A stretch of DNA of 64,000 bases from CAJCIW01 sp963833965 (GTDB taxonomy: Bacteria > Chlamydiota > Chlamydiia > Chlamydiales > Rhabdochlamydiaceae). The translations under genes and the position numbers were made by a program. Where the stretch lies: the NCBI GenBank assembly GCA_963833965.1, contig CAWHZZ010000003.1, positions 1-64,000 of the forward strand, read 5' to 3'. Under the pieces are notes generated by a model. The model was not told where the DNA came from. It saw nothing but the letters and a program-made list of their open reading frames with translations, and did no database searches. This document shows, piece after piece, positions 47,525 through 56,310 of the stretch (its first letter is position 1; every line of letters begins with the position of its first letter).

Positions 47525-50015
47525 CGCCATTGCAGGCGCTGATCTTTTCTAAACAGCCGACGATGACGTCTACTTGTGAAGGATCGAGCCCAACGGTTAG
47601 GCGGACTGTCGTGCACTCTTTTCCGAACAGGACGGCGAGGTTAGGATGTGTGAATCCGATGCCAGGGCGGAAAAGAAGGGGATATCCCGCTTCCATGCAC
47701 TTGATGGTGAGGAAGATTCCGACCAGCATTTCCCCTCTAAAAGTGTGCATCGGGCCAAAAATTTTGATGTCGATAAACGATGGATCGACATCCGCGTCGA
47801 CTGGAATGACGCGGTAATACCGGTTTTTGGGGCTATAGAGCGCGGCAGGGAGCTTGTCTAATACGGCGCGAGTGTTGGCAAAAATTTGCTTTCGATACAT
47901 TTCCAGGTAGGGGACAGCCCGCTGATAAGCTAAAGCAAACCAATTGATGCTTAAATCGTCGGTCTGCAAAACGGGGTCGGTCAAAAGGGCGTCGAAACAT
48001 GCCCACTTCGGATCTTGGTTGTGAAGCATGAAGAAAGGCGCGCCGCAGTAGTTGTCCATGCCGAACAGATCGAATTTCAGTCCGCTGCGATAGCACATGA
48101 TATTGAGATCACCTCGTTCAATTTCTTGCTGGAACTCTTGCAGTAGTGCTCCCACTCGAGAAGAATCGTTATAGTCGAGGGTGCAGTCGAGGGCGACACA
48201 TAGGGGCTTTCCCTCTTTGGCCTTGAGCGCGCGATGCAGCGTCTCCGCAATTTTTTCCTCATGGTATTCGGTCGCTTGGTATTCGGTGACTTTAAAATTG
48301 ATTCGCTTCACCGTCGGATTGAATTGGACCAGGATGAGGTCGGCGTCTTTCCAATCCTGTTCGGTGGCCTCTTTGGTCGAAGAGGCCTGCGAAACGCGCT
48401 CCGTCGCATGGATGCACTCAAAGTAGGTGTTCTCGCCGTAAAGAATGCGGGCGGGCCTACCTATCGATTTTTCGACAGCTTTGAAAATCCCGGCCAAGCT
48501 CGTCATCGCAGAGGCGTGAATGCCATAGCCAGTTAGAGGCCGAAGGTCTTGTGGAATAAAAGTCTGATGGCTTTGGAAGGCGCTGATAAAGTCGGGCACG
48601 GTAAACGGACTTAAAATTTCAAGGATTGAGGTTAGATCGGCGTGCACCTGCTCAAGCTGGGAAAAGAATGCGTGGAAGGTCATTTTTTCCGCTTCTTGCA
48701 CAAGAAGGTCGAGTGTTTGTTTGATCTTTATCAAAGAGAGCTGAACGATCGAGGATTGGGTAGGATGTTTAGCAAGTTCATCCCACTTGTCCTGGCGAGC
48801 TGAGCTGCACAGATCCTTGAGAACTTGCAGTGTCCCTTTGTACATGAAGGTTTTTTGAGGATTCTCAGATTTCCATTTCTGTTCGGCGGAATTGAATAAA
48901 GAGAGCCATTGTTCCTTGGAATCAAGAGAAAAACTTAGCGGTTGTTCGACCTCTGCAGGGGCATGAGAAAAAAACAAACGGTCGATCTCGACGCGGTTCG
49001 CTGTCAGCCCAAATCGCGAGATCCACTCCAGCAGGTAAGCATGTTGCTCCTCATATTTTTCCTTAAGGCAAGCGTTCAGTGGGAGCAGCCGTAAACCCCC
49101 AATCCCGCTTTGATTCACTCTCTGGAGGAAGATGAGTTGATTCGGATCTAATCCACATTCAGAGCAAGCTCTGCAAATTTCTCTTTCACAGCGTTGCCAC
49201 TCCTCCATCACTTCTTTCTCAGGAAGAGCAGAAGTTAGATCGACAACTGCGAAAGGTGCATTGCGCTTCAATGCTCCTGCCCTTTCAATACACTGTCGAA
49301 TCGTCTCAGGTTCTTTCATGACAATGGCCGCAGGGAGGTATTCGACGATGCTCGCTAAACGCGTCAGGATGAGGGGAAAGCTCTCAGGGTGCGGAAGATG
49401 TTTTTTCCACTCTGCCACTCGGTTTCGATAAGTCTCGGAGAATTTTGTCGCCGGGTCCCTCGCATAAGAATTCGTCGTTTCAGGATGCACTTGAACAGCG
49501 ATTCCAAAAGTATGGCACATCCAGTCCACAAGAAACGGGTAGCAGCCTGTCATCTTAGCGAGCCACCGGTTCTTTAAAAACTGGACCAATTTTTTATCAT
49601 CTGCTGACGTTGCGGAAACCTGCGACAGCAATTTTTCATTGAGGTTCCATGATTCGATCGAAGAGGGTGATTTTTCAAATGGCAAAGAGAAAAGAGGCGT
49701 TTTTTTAACAGATTGGGCAAAACAATGGATCGCTGCGGTTCCAAAGATCTGGCTTCCAATCAGGCATTCATTGCCCAAAGGTTGCGTCCATGGAGTCAAT
49801 TGGCAAAGGCTCCATCCAATGCCGCCGAGCACGCTTACGGCCCCAAAAAAAGCGCCTGTTCCAAAATAAAGAGAGGGGTCGATGAAAGAATCAAAGAGCT
49901 GCTCTTTCCATTCAACGTCGGCTGGAATGGTCCATTCCAATGCCGAAGGAGCAGTAGAGGATTCTGAATTGATGATAGGCGCGGCGGAAAGTAAGAGCAA
50001 AGGAATCAGGGCCAT
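47511..50015 (-). CDS. Large protein with features of a fold-type-I PLP enzyme (paralogue 1)
   Basis: 834 residues. The N-terminus has a signal-like helix (MALIPLLLLSAAPIIN) and a second hydrophobic stretch (GAFFGAVSVLGGIGWSLCQL). A long middle region (100-480) is unrecognised. From about 495, HASAMTSLAGIFKAVEKSIG and ARILYGENTYFECIHATERV resemble the cofactor-phosphate loop and tyrosine of Cys/Met-metabolism PLP enzymes; ALDCTLDYNDSS would hold the pyridine-binding aspartate and YRSGLKFDLFGMDNYCGAPF the Schiff-base lysine. It shares about half its residues by eye with 51306-53708. The cofactor role is inferred. Convergent overlap of 14 bp with gene C. Confidence 0.55.
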   Translation of the reverse strand: MALIPLLLLSAAPIINSESSTAPSALEWTIPADVEWKEQLFDSFIDPSLYFGTGAFFGAVSVLGGIGWSLCQLTPWTQPLGNECLIGSQIFGTAAIHCFAQSVKKTPLFSLPFEKSPSSIESWNLNEKLLSQVSATSADDKKLVQFLKNRWLAKMTGCYPFLVDWMCHTFGIAVQVHPETTNSYARDPATKFSETYRNRVAEWKKHLPHPESFPLILTRLASIVEYLPAAIVMKEPETIRQCIERAGALKRNAPFAVVDLTSALPEKEVMEEWQRCEREICRACSECGLDPNQLIFLQRVNQSGIGGLRLLPLNACLKEKYEEQHAYLLEWISRFGLTANRVEIDRLFFSHAPAEVEQPLSFSLDSKEQWLSLFNSAEQKWKSENPQKTFMYKGTLQVLKDLCSSARQDKWDELAKHPTQSSIVQLSLIKIKQTLDLLVQEAEKMTFHAFFSQLEQVHADLTSILEILSPFTVPDFISAFQSHQTFIPQDLRPLTGYGIHASAMTSLAGIFKAVEKSIGRPARILYGENTYFECIHATERVSQASSTKEATEQDWKDADLILVQFNPTVKRINFKVTEYQATEYHEEKIAETLHRALKAKEGKPLCVALDCTLDYNDSSRVGALLQEFQQEIERGDLNIMCYRSGLKFDLFGMDNYCGAPFFMLHNQDPKWACFDALLTDPVLQTDDLSINWFALAYQRAVPYLEMYRKQIFANTRAVLDKLPAALYSPKNRYYRVIPVDADVDPSFIDIKIFGPMHTFRGEMLVGIFLTIKCMEAGYPLLFRPGIGFTHPNLAVLFGKECTTVRLTVGLDPSQVDVIVGCLEKISACNGVILH

Positions 50016-50117
50016 TCTTTTTTCTATAAAGAACGAACACCTTTTTTTACTAGTGTTGTCATTATTGCAATTCTTTCTCCCTTTGGATAAGATACTTTTC
50101 TCAAACTCTGAGGGAAA

Positions 50118-51329
50118 ATGCCTATTTCACATGTCCTACCTGCTCAAAACACCATTTTTTCTCTTCCCACTCAACTCTCTTGGATTCCCGCCGCCACAGA
50201 CCGCCTTCGCGATAAAATCGCGGGAGGGGTTTTTCATATGGCGTCGTACCTGACTGACCCCGTCTGCAAAAGCTTAGAATTTCATCGAAGGGTCTGCATC
50301 GTCGACGCATTAAACCCAAACGCGGACTTCCTATCGAATTTAGCGAGAAAGATCACCCTCTACTTAGGGATGATTGGATGGCTCTCTTTGGCGGTCTTCG
50401 CCACGCTGCCGGGCATTGCCTTGCGCGCTTTGGGAGGGCAGATTCAGAAGGAGGCGTATCTTTATCAACAAGGGGAAGCGACGGGAAAGATTTTGCCCCG
50501 CCAGAGCGATTTTTCCATGCTATCGTGGAACATCTGCGGCATTCCGGCTGGATATTCGATCACCAATGGAGGCGTGTTGCCCTGGGATTTTAGAATCGAC
50601 GATATCGCCGATAAGATCATTGAAAAAGACGCCGATGTGAATTGCTTGTATGAGGTTTTCGATATCCAAACAGCCTCTTATCTTTGCGAAAAGCTGAAAA
50701 AAAAGGGGTATGCCCACTTTTACTTTAACATCGCTAATAGGCCGATAGGCTCTTCTTCGGGGATTTTGGTCGCCAGCAAATACAACATCAAAAATCCTGA
50801 GTTCACAGTATTTCCTCAAGATTCTCTTGTGGGGACAACGAAGTATTGCAACAAAGGCGTTTTTGCTTTCGACTTGGAAAGCGAGGGGCGGAACTTCGCG
50901 AGAATTTTCGCCACGCATCTCCAGCATTCGGAAGTTTCTCAATTCCCCACCGCTGAGGAGGTGGAAGCGAGAAGAAAGCAGATGCAGGTCATTATCGACA
51001 AGGTCAATACTGTGCGCGATCGGACGATTGTTGTGACGGGCGATTTGAACCTAGGCGATCAGGAGTACAACGCTTCTTCTTGGCGTCGGCGGTTCGAAAA
51101 AGGAGATGCGTGGGGCCCTCATGAAAAAACATGGGGAGGGGATGATTTCTGCGCCCGCCTGCAAGGGCAAACGGTCTCGGGCCCGATGAATTTGGACCAT
51201 ACGATGGTTGTAAGAGGCACAGCGCGGTCGATCCACACTTCACTTCTGAGAACGGGGTTTGTCTCGACTGAGTTTAAAGAGAAGGCCCTCTCCGACCACG
51301 AAGGGTTATATAGTCGGATTGTTGTATGA
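50118..51329 (+). CDS. Endonuclease/exonuclease/phosphatase-fold protein (sphingomyelinase/DNase-I-like)
   Basis: 403 residues. The N-terminal ~120 residues hold a hydrophobic helix (IGWLSLAVFATLPGIALRAL) and may anchor or export the protein. From about 130 the EEP domain is clear: FSMLSWNICGIP, DADVNCLYEVFD (metal-site glutamate), RIFATHLQHSE (catalytic histidine), VVTGDLNLGD (GDxN) and ALSDHEGLYSRI (SDH). All catalytic residues are present, so it should be an active phosphodiesterase. It lies between the two ~800-residue paralogues, and its 3' end overlaps the second by 24 bp. A secreted effector is plausible. Confidence 0.8.
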   Translation: MPISHVLPAQNTIFSLPTQLSWIPAATDRLRDKIAGGVFHMASYLTDPVCKSLEFHRRVCIVDALNPNADFLSNLARKITLYLGMIGWLSLAVFATLPGIALRALGGQIQKEAYLYQQGEATGKILPRQSDFSMLSWNICGIPAGYSITNGGVLPWDFRIDDIADKIIEKDADVNCLYEVFDIQTASYLCEKLKKKGYAHFYFNIANRPIGSSSGILVASKYNIKNPEFTVFPQDSLVGTTKYCNKGVFAFDLESEGRNFARIFATHLQHSEVSQFPTAEEVEARRKQMQVIIDKVNTVRDRTIVVTGDLNLGDQEYNASSWRRRFEKGDAWGPHEKTWGGDDFCARLQGQTVSGPMNLDHTMVVRGTARSIHTSLLRTGFVSTEFKEKALSDHEGLYSRIVV

Positions 51330-53708
51330 GCCGTTCAGCGCGTCGAGCATCTCGAAGCATTTGGCCAAGATCTCGATTTGAGCGGGATCAAGCCCCAAAG
51401 TCAGACGTATCGTCGTGCAATTTTCTCCAAAGATCATGGAAAGGTTGGGATGGTATAGTCCTAAGCTTGGGCGGAAAAAAATCGGCAGTCCCGCCTCTAA
51501 GCATTTGTAATAGAGACAGCCGCCTGCAAGACCTCCTCGGAGGACGTGCAGAGGTCCCTCGATTTTGATGTCGATGAAGGCCATGCCCGCATCTTTTTCG
51601 GCGGGAATCACTCGATATTTGCTTTCTTGATCAAATAATCTCGGTGGAAGCCTCTCCAATAGAGCCCTTGTGTTGTCGAAGACCTGCTTTCGGTAAAGAT
51701 CGAGCTGTTCTGGCGCTGCCGCGTACGCAAGGCAAAACCAATTGAGACTAAGAGAGTCTGTGACAAGAGCTCTGTCATTCAACAACGCGTCGAACTTTTC
51801 CCACCTCGCCTCTCGATTATGGATCATATAGAGTGGAGCGCCGCAGTAATTGTCCATTCCGAACAGATCGAATTTTAGGCCGCTGCGATAGCAAACGACA
51901 TTCAAGATCCCTTTTTCGATAGGCTCTTGGAACTCTTCCAATAGCTGCGCGGCGCGAGGGGAATCGATGTAATCGAGCGTGCAGTCTAAAGCCAGAGTTA
52001 ATGGTTTTGCTCTTTTGCCAGATAAAGCCAGATGCAATGCGTCTGACACTTTCTCCACGCGGTATTCAGTCACTTGCAAATCGATCCGCTTTAAAACAGG
52101 GTTGAATTGCGCAAGGATTAGGTCGGCCTCGGCGAAATCCTCTTCGGAGGCTTTGTCGATTGGCGTGGCCTGAGAGATCGCTTCGGCGGCAAAAATGCAT
52201 TCAAAGTAGGTATTTTCTCCGTATAAGACGCGAGGCCGCGATCCCGCCAATTGTCTTGCTGCTTTAAAGATGCCTGCCAAGCTCGTCATTCCTGAGGAAT
52301 GGATGCTAAAATGCGCGAAGGTTCGCAACGCTTTAGGAATTGTCAGCCGGTTTCGATAAATTTCAGCGAAGTGATTTAAAGAAAACGGGGAAAGAATTTC
52401 CACAAGCGAAGAAATGTCGGCGTGGATCTGCTCCATCATATCGAAAAAGAGAGCCTCGTCTTTCATTTTCGCCAATGCATTGAGGCGGTCTTGCAATTTA
52501 AAAAAAGAAAGCCGCGCGATGGCCGACTTGATCGGAGTTTGGACTTCCTGGAAATGCAAGCAAAGTTCCTTTAACACTTGCAAAGTCCCTTTGACCATTA
52601 ACGCTTCATGCGGCTTGTCCCAAACCCAACTCTCCTCAAATTTCTTAACAGTGGAAAGCAGCTCTTCCAGCCGTAATCCTGGAGAAGGTTTAGTGCAAGC
52701 ATCCATTTTTCCAAGAAAACTTCGGTCTAATTCAATCCTGTTCGCAGTGAGTCCGAAGCGCGAGATCCATTCCAAAAGATATTGGGAGTGCGCCTCGCTC
52801 TTGTCGGCGAAATGCACTTGCAAAGGCAGGATTCGAATGCCTCCTAAATGCCCCAGTTCTTGTCGCTCAATACAAATGATCTGATCGAGATCTAAATGCA
52901 GCTCTTCACACCTTTGCAAAAAAAGGGCGCGCCGCTCATTCCAAGCTTCAAGCCACTGCCCTGTCTTCGGCAACACCTCAGTAAAGTCGACAATGACGGG
53001 GTAATTGGAAGATGGCAGGTTCTCGATCTCTTCCACTCTAAAAAAAGAAGGAAGATATTCATGAAGGTCGGCAGGCCGCGTCAAAATTAAAGGGAAGTAT
53101 GAGGGATGCGGAAGGATTTTTTTCCAGGCGACCACCGTTTTCTCATACGTTTCGCTGATCTTGTTGCAAGGGTTTCTAGCATACGCGCTTGTTGTTTCAG
53201 GATGCGTTTGCAGGCAGATCCCAAAACAGGGGCAGACCCAATCGACCATGTAGGGATAAAATCCTGTCGATTTGGCAAGCCATCTTCTTTGTAAAAAAAG
53301 AAGGAGCTCTTCTTCTTTAGTTGAAGAAAAGGGGATTTGGGCAAAGAGCGCACGGTTCAGTTCCCAAGAAGAGTGGGAAGGGCGGATTCCTTCGAATAGC
53401 GGCAATTGATTTGGCAATGGGGATTTTTTAAAAAATTGAGAAATTGTCCTTTGCGCCGCCGAGCCGCACAAATCGCTCAAAAGAAGCAATTCATTTCCGA
53501 CGGTGTCCGCCCAAGGAGTCGCGCGGCAAATGGCCCATCCTAAACGCGAGAGATGCGAGGCGGGCCCCAAGACAGCTGCAGTAAAAACAGAAAGAACATT
53601 GTCGGAAATCCGATGAAACCCCTTATGAGAAAAAAGCCCAAAAAAACAGAAAAAAAAGACACTGGCTGAAAGTATAATCCTCGTTTTTGAAGGCCGTTTT
53701 CGTTTCAT
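51306..53708 (-). CDS. Large protein with features of a fold-type-I PLP enzyme (paralogue 2)
   Basis: 800 residues. It starts MKRKRPSKTRIILSASVFFF and has two hydrophobic segments (to about residue 65), a middle region homologous to paralogue 1 (WLAKSTGFYPYMVDWVCPCF, HPETTSAYARNPCNKISETY) and the putative PLP core: IHSSGMTSLAGIFKAARQLA, VLYGENTYFECIFAAEAISQ, ALDCTLDYIDSPRA and YRSGLKFDLFGMDNYCGAP with the proposed lysine. Both genes keep the region around the lysine best, which supports catalysis. Separated from paralogue 1 by the EEP gene, and both transcribed on the minus strand. Confidence 0.55.
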   Translation of the reverse strand: MKRKRPSKTRIILSASVFFFCFFGLFSHKGFHRISDNVLSVFTAAVLGPASHLSRLGWAICRATPWADTVGNELLLLSDLCGSAAQRTISQFFKKSPLPNQLPLFEGIRPSHSSWELNRALFAQIPFSSTKEEELLLFLQRRWLAKSTGFYPYMVDWVCPCFGICLQTHPETTSAYARNPCNKISETYEKTVVAWKKILPHPSYFPLILTRPADLHEYLPSFFRVEEIENLPSSNYPVIVDFTEVLPKTGQWLEAWNERRALFLQRCEELHLDLDQIICIERQELGHLGGIRILPLQVHFADKSEAHSQYLLEWISRFGLTANRIELDRSFLGKMDACTKPSPGLRLEELLSTVKKFEESWVWDKPHEALMVKGTLQVLKELCLHFQEVQTPIKSAIARLSFFKLQDRLNALAKMKDEALFFDMMEQIHADISSLVEILSPFSLNHFAEIYRNRLTIPKALRTFAHFSIHSSGMTSLAGIFKAARQLAGSRPRVLYGENTYFECIFAAEAISQATPIDKASEEDFAEADLILAQFNPVLKRIDLQVTEYRVEKVSDALHLALSGKRAKPLTLALDCTLDYIDSPRAAQLLEEFQEPIEKGILNVVCYRSGLKFDLFGMDNYCGAPLYMIHNREARWEKFDALLNDRALVTDSLSLNWFCLAYAAAPEQLDLYRKQVFDNTRALLERLPPRLFDQESKYRVIPAEKDAGMAFIDIKIEGPLHVLRGGLAGGCLYYKCLEAGLPIFFRPSLGLYHPNLSMIFGENCTTIRLTLGLDPAQIEILAKCFEMLDALNGSYNNPTI

Positions 53709-53740
53709 AAAACGAGGATTACCAAATTATTTCAACGCAG

Positions 53741-54940
53741 TCAAGCGACTTCCGTTTTCGCTCGGCGCTTTTCGTAGGAAAATAGAATGGGCGCGATGAT
53801 TGCAATAGACCCGAAGATCACAGCCGCGAGGGGATACACTGTCCCATTGTAAAGTGCGCTCGAGAGTCCAACGACAAGAGCGGCGATCAATAAACGCGCG
53901 CTCGTCATGAGGCTTGCCGCAATCCCTTTGATTTTGGGAAGGATTTCCATTCCTTCGGGAAAATAGAGGCCCATGAGCCAATTTGCCCCGAAGGCATAGA
54001 CGATCATCGCGCAAGTAATCAGATAGGGGTCGCGAGGCAAAAGCAGCGCCGCTACAACTGTTCCCACTCCCCCGGCCAAGCTCAAGAATGTGCCCGCCTT
54101 TTTCACTTTGGGGATTCCCCATTTGGCAATGAAGCGATCGAGAAGAAGGCTCCCTGCCACCCAACCGCCTAAAATTCCCGATTGCACAACGGGGAAAAGC
54201 GCTTTACTCATGCCGAATTCGACGACGAAGAGCACTGAGGTTCCTGAAAGAAAAGCGATGTATGCGGAAAAAGTCAGGCTGATCATGATCGTGATCTGCC
54301 AAAAGGGGAGAGAGCTAAAGGCCTGCTTAAAATCTTTGAAAACCGCCTTGGGCTGAAAAGAAGTCCTTTTCTCCTCGGGTAGCGTTTCGTCATAAAAGAG
54401 CAAACAGATCGCGAGGCTGAGTACGACAAAAACGGCAATGGCCAAGAAATTGGAGCGGAACCCAAAAGCGTGGTTGAGATATCCGCCAAGTATTGGCGCG
54501 CCAGCCATGATGAGGGGAATGATCGTATTGAGTTTATTGGTCGCCGCGATGGCCCTCTCTTTTTGAAAAGTATCGAAAATAATCGCCGTGCCCAAAGTGA
54601 AGCATCCCCCGCTGCCGATGCCTTGGAGAATCCGCCCAATGAGCATTTGATCTAAAGATTGCGCAAAGACAGTGATCAAACTTCCTGCGAGGAACATTCC
54701 CAGCGCGGCGATGAGCGGTTTTTTCCGGCCGAACGCATCTGAGATTGGACCGTAAAAAGGACCAGCGACGCAAATCCCGACAAAATTCCAAGTCAAAAGG
54801 CTCTGAATCGCTCCTTCCGATGCGGAAAACCATTGCATCATGTCGGGGAATGCAGGAAGATAGATATCCGTTTCTATGCATGCAGCAATAAAAACGACGA
54901 TGATAAGAAATAAATACTTTAGTTCTGTGCGTCTATTCAT
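53741..54940 (-). CDS. Bcr/CflA-type MFS drug exporter
   Basis: 399 residues from ATG 54940 (MNRRTELKYLFLIIVVFIAA). Twelve helices. The Bcr/CflA pattern is visible: ACIETDIYLPAFPDMMQWF with the conserved acidic residue in helix 1, motif A GPISDAFGRKKPLIAALGMF and motif C-like RILQGIGSGGCFTLGTAII. Family members export drugs or small metabolites by proton antiport. It lies 33 bp from the start of the large minus-strand gene cluster, in the same direction. Confidence 0.85.
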   Translation of the reverse strand: MNRRTELKYLFLIIVVFIAACIETDIYLPAFPDMMQWFSASEGAIQSLLTWNFVGICVAGPFYGPISDAFGRKKPLIAALGMFLAGSLITVFAQSLDQMLIGRILQGIGSGGCFTLGTAIIFDTFQKERAIAATNKLNTIIPLIMAGAPILGGYLNHAFGFRSNFLAIAVFVVLSLAICLLFYDETLPEEKRTSFQPKAVFKDFKQAFSSLPFWQITIMISLTFSAYIAFLSGTSVLFVVEFGMSKALFPVVQSGILGGWVAGSLLLDRFIAKWGIPKVKKAGTFLSLAGGVGTVVAALLLPRDPYLITCAMIVYAFGANWLMGLYFPEGMEILPKIKGIAASLMTSARLLIAALVVGLSSALYNGTVYPLAAVIFGSIAIIAPILFSYEKRRAKTEVA

Positions 54941-55053
54941 AAAGTTCTTCAAGAGTACCCCTAAAGGGGCAAAATTCTAAAGGACCGCTCTGAAAACGTC
55001 AACAATAAATTTTTTGCTTAACCTTAATCTAAAAAAGTTCTAAATTATTGCCA

Positions 55054-55392
55054 ATGGAACTCGAACAGAAAATCGAACGATATAAAGAATTGGGGCAACG
55101 GATTGCTGAACTGGAAATGCAAAAGAAGGCCCTCGTTGCTGAAATCTTGCAATCCATCCCTAAGGAATCTAAATCCATTCAAGTCTCGGGGCATACCGTT
55201 AAGCGCGTTCGCCGGCTTTCGATCAGAACATCTTTAGAGGCCGCAAAACTATTCGAGGCCGTCAAAATACAGGAAGTTGTCGACAAGGCCAAGATAAAGA
55301 GGCTCTATGAACAAGGCCAAGCGATTCCGGACGTGACAGAAGTCGAATACATTCAAGTCTCATCACTCAAAGAAGAAAGTCATATTCTTTAG
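55054..55392 (+). CDS. Hypothetical coiled-coil protein, 112 residues
   Basis: Translation probably begins at ATG 55054 (MELEQKIERYKELGQRIAEL). The first 40 residues form a likely coiled coil, and residues about 45-60 (IQVSGHTVKRVRRLSIRTS) make a basic strand pair. The C-terminal part is mixed (KAKIKRLYEQGQAIPDVTEV). No family was recognised. It is 168 bp upstream of the SWIB-domain gene. Its size and basic middle could suit a nucleic-acid-associated role, but this is a guess. Confidence 0.55.
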   Translation: MELEQKIERYKELGQRIAELEMQKKALVAEILQSIPKESKSIQVSGHTVKRVRRLSIRTSLEAAKLFEAVKIQEVVDKAKIKRLYEQGQAIPDVTEVEYIQVSSLKEESHIL

Positions 55393-55560
55393 ATTTTCAC
55401 TTTTTCCCTACTATTTCCCGTTAGAACTTCTCCAATTTGTAAAAAAAATTAAAAATTGATCTTGCTCGAATTCATAAAAACTTTTACATCAACTAGTAGA
55501 AGATTTGGAGAAGGAGTGTTCAACTCTCCCCAAAATCGTTAACGAAAGAGGGAAATATTT

Positions 55561-55875
55561 ATGGCCAAGAAGAGAAAAGCAAGCAAAGCAAAACCTGCTA
55601 AGAAACGAAAAACTGGAGCTAAAAGAAAAGCATCAGGGTTGACTACGATGACATACAGCTTATCGCCTGAGCTTCAAGCGGTAGTCGGCTCAAAAAGCTT
55701 GACTCGTCCGCAAGTCGTCAAAAAATTATGGGCATATATTAAATCGCATAAATGCCAAGACACAAAGAATCGACGGATGATCGTTCCAGACAAAAAACTA
55801 AGCGAAGTGATCGGTAAAAAACCTGTCGACATGCTCAAGCTCGCAGGCGCGCTTAGCAAGCACATCAAGAAGTAA
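55561..55875 (+). CDS. SWIB/MDM2-domain basic protein
   Basis: 104 residues. The N-terminal ~25 residues are a lysine/alanine tail (AKKRKASKAKPAKKRKTGAK), as in histone H1-like chlamydial proteins. The rest is one SWIB domain (YSLSPELQAVVGSKSLTRPQ, VVKKLWAYIKSHKCQDTKNR, KKLSEVIGKKPVDMLKLAGA). Chlamydiae encode such SWIB proteins, otherwise rare in bacteria, which is one of the taxonomic clues here. It probably acts on DNA compaction or transcription. GAGGGAAAT lies before the ATG and a strong terminator follows. Confidence 0.9.
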   Translation: MAKKRKASKAKPAKKRKTGAKRKASGLTTMTYSLSPELQAVVGSKSLTRPQVVKKLWAYIKSHKCQDTKNRRMIVPDKKLSEVIGKKPVDMLKLAGALSKHIKK

Positions 55876-55888
55876 GCTTTTTCTTATC

Positions 55889-55919
55889 AACTAGCGCTCG
55901 TTCGAGCGCTAGTTTTTTT
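55889..55919 (+). terminator. Intrinsic terminator of the SWIB gene
   Basis: The 12-bp stem AACTAGCGCTCG / CGAGCGCTAGTT with a two-base loop is followed by TTTTTTTA. The symmetric stem could serve both strands. Confidence 0.85.
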
Positions 55920-55925
55920 ATTTTT

Positions 55926-56207
55926 TCACCACCAATGATCGTCCCCATCATCCCCGTCGTGATGATGATGGTGATCCCAGTCGTCATCATCGTCGTGGTC
56001 GTGATGATGGTGATCCCAGTCACCATCGTGGTCCCCATGATCATGATGATCCCAATCGTGGTCCGCTTCGGGGGTGTTTTTAGAATCGTCCCCATCGGCT
56101 TTACTCAGCAGCATAGACTCATTTATCTTGTTCTGCTCGTCATTTTTCGGCACGTTAGGAATGGGGTTAACAACCATCACTCCAAGCAGCAGAAATACGT
56201 TTAACAT
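55926..56207 (-). CDS. Secreted His/Asp-rich protein, probable metal binder
   Basis: 93 residues. Signal peptide-like start MLNVFLLLGVMVVNPIPN. From about residue 49 nearly every residue is H, D, G or W (DHDWDHHDHGDHDGDWDHHH and onward, ending HWW). Such runs bind Ni, Zn, Cu or Co. GGAGG precedes the ATG at 56207. It lies upstream of and divergent from hemB; another His-rich gene is at 58133. Function in metal storage or sequestration is inferred from composition. The repetitive DNA makes the opposite-strand frame a shadow. Confidence 0.65.
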   Translation of the reverse strand: MLNVFLLLGVMVVNPIPNVPKNDEQNKINESMLLSKADGDDSKNTPEADHDWDHHDHGDHDGDWDHHHHDHDDDDDWDHHHHHDGDDGDDHWW

Positions 56208-56310
56208 AGGCTTCCTCCATTAAAATTCTTAGTACATGAAACGTGAATAAAAGAAAAGTTTCGCAAAATTAAATAGCAGGCTATAAAAGACCCTTTCATC
56301 GAAGGCAAAA

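Noticed and set aside
55935..56204. Hydrophobic valine/isoleucine-rich + frame
   Set aside because: It is the complement of the GAT/CAT-rich His/Asp gene and only looks like a membrane protein for that reason.
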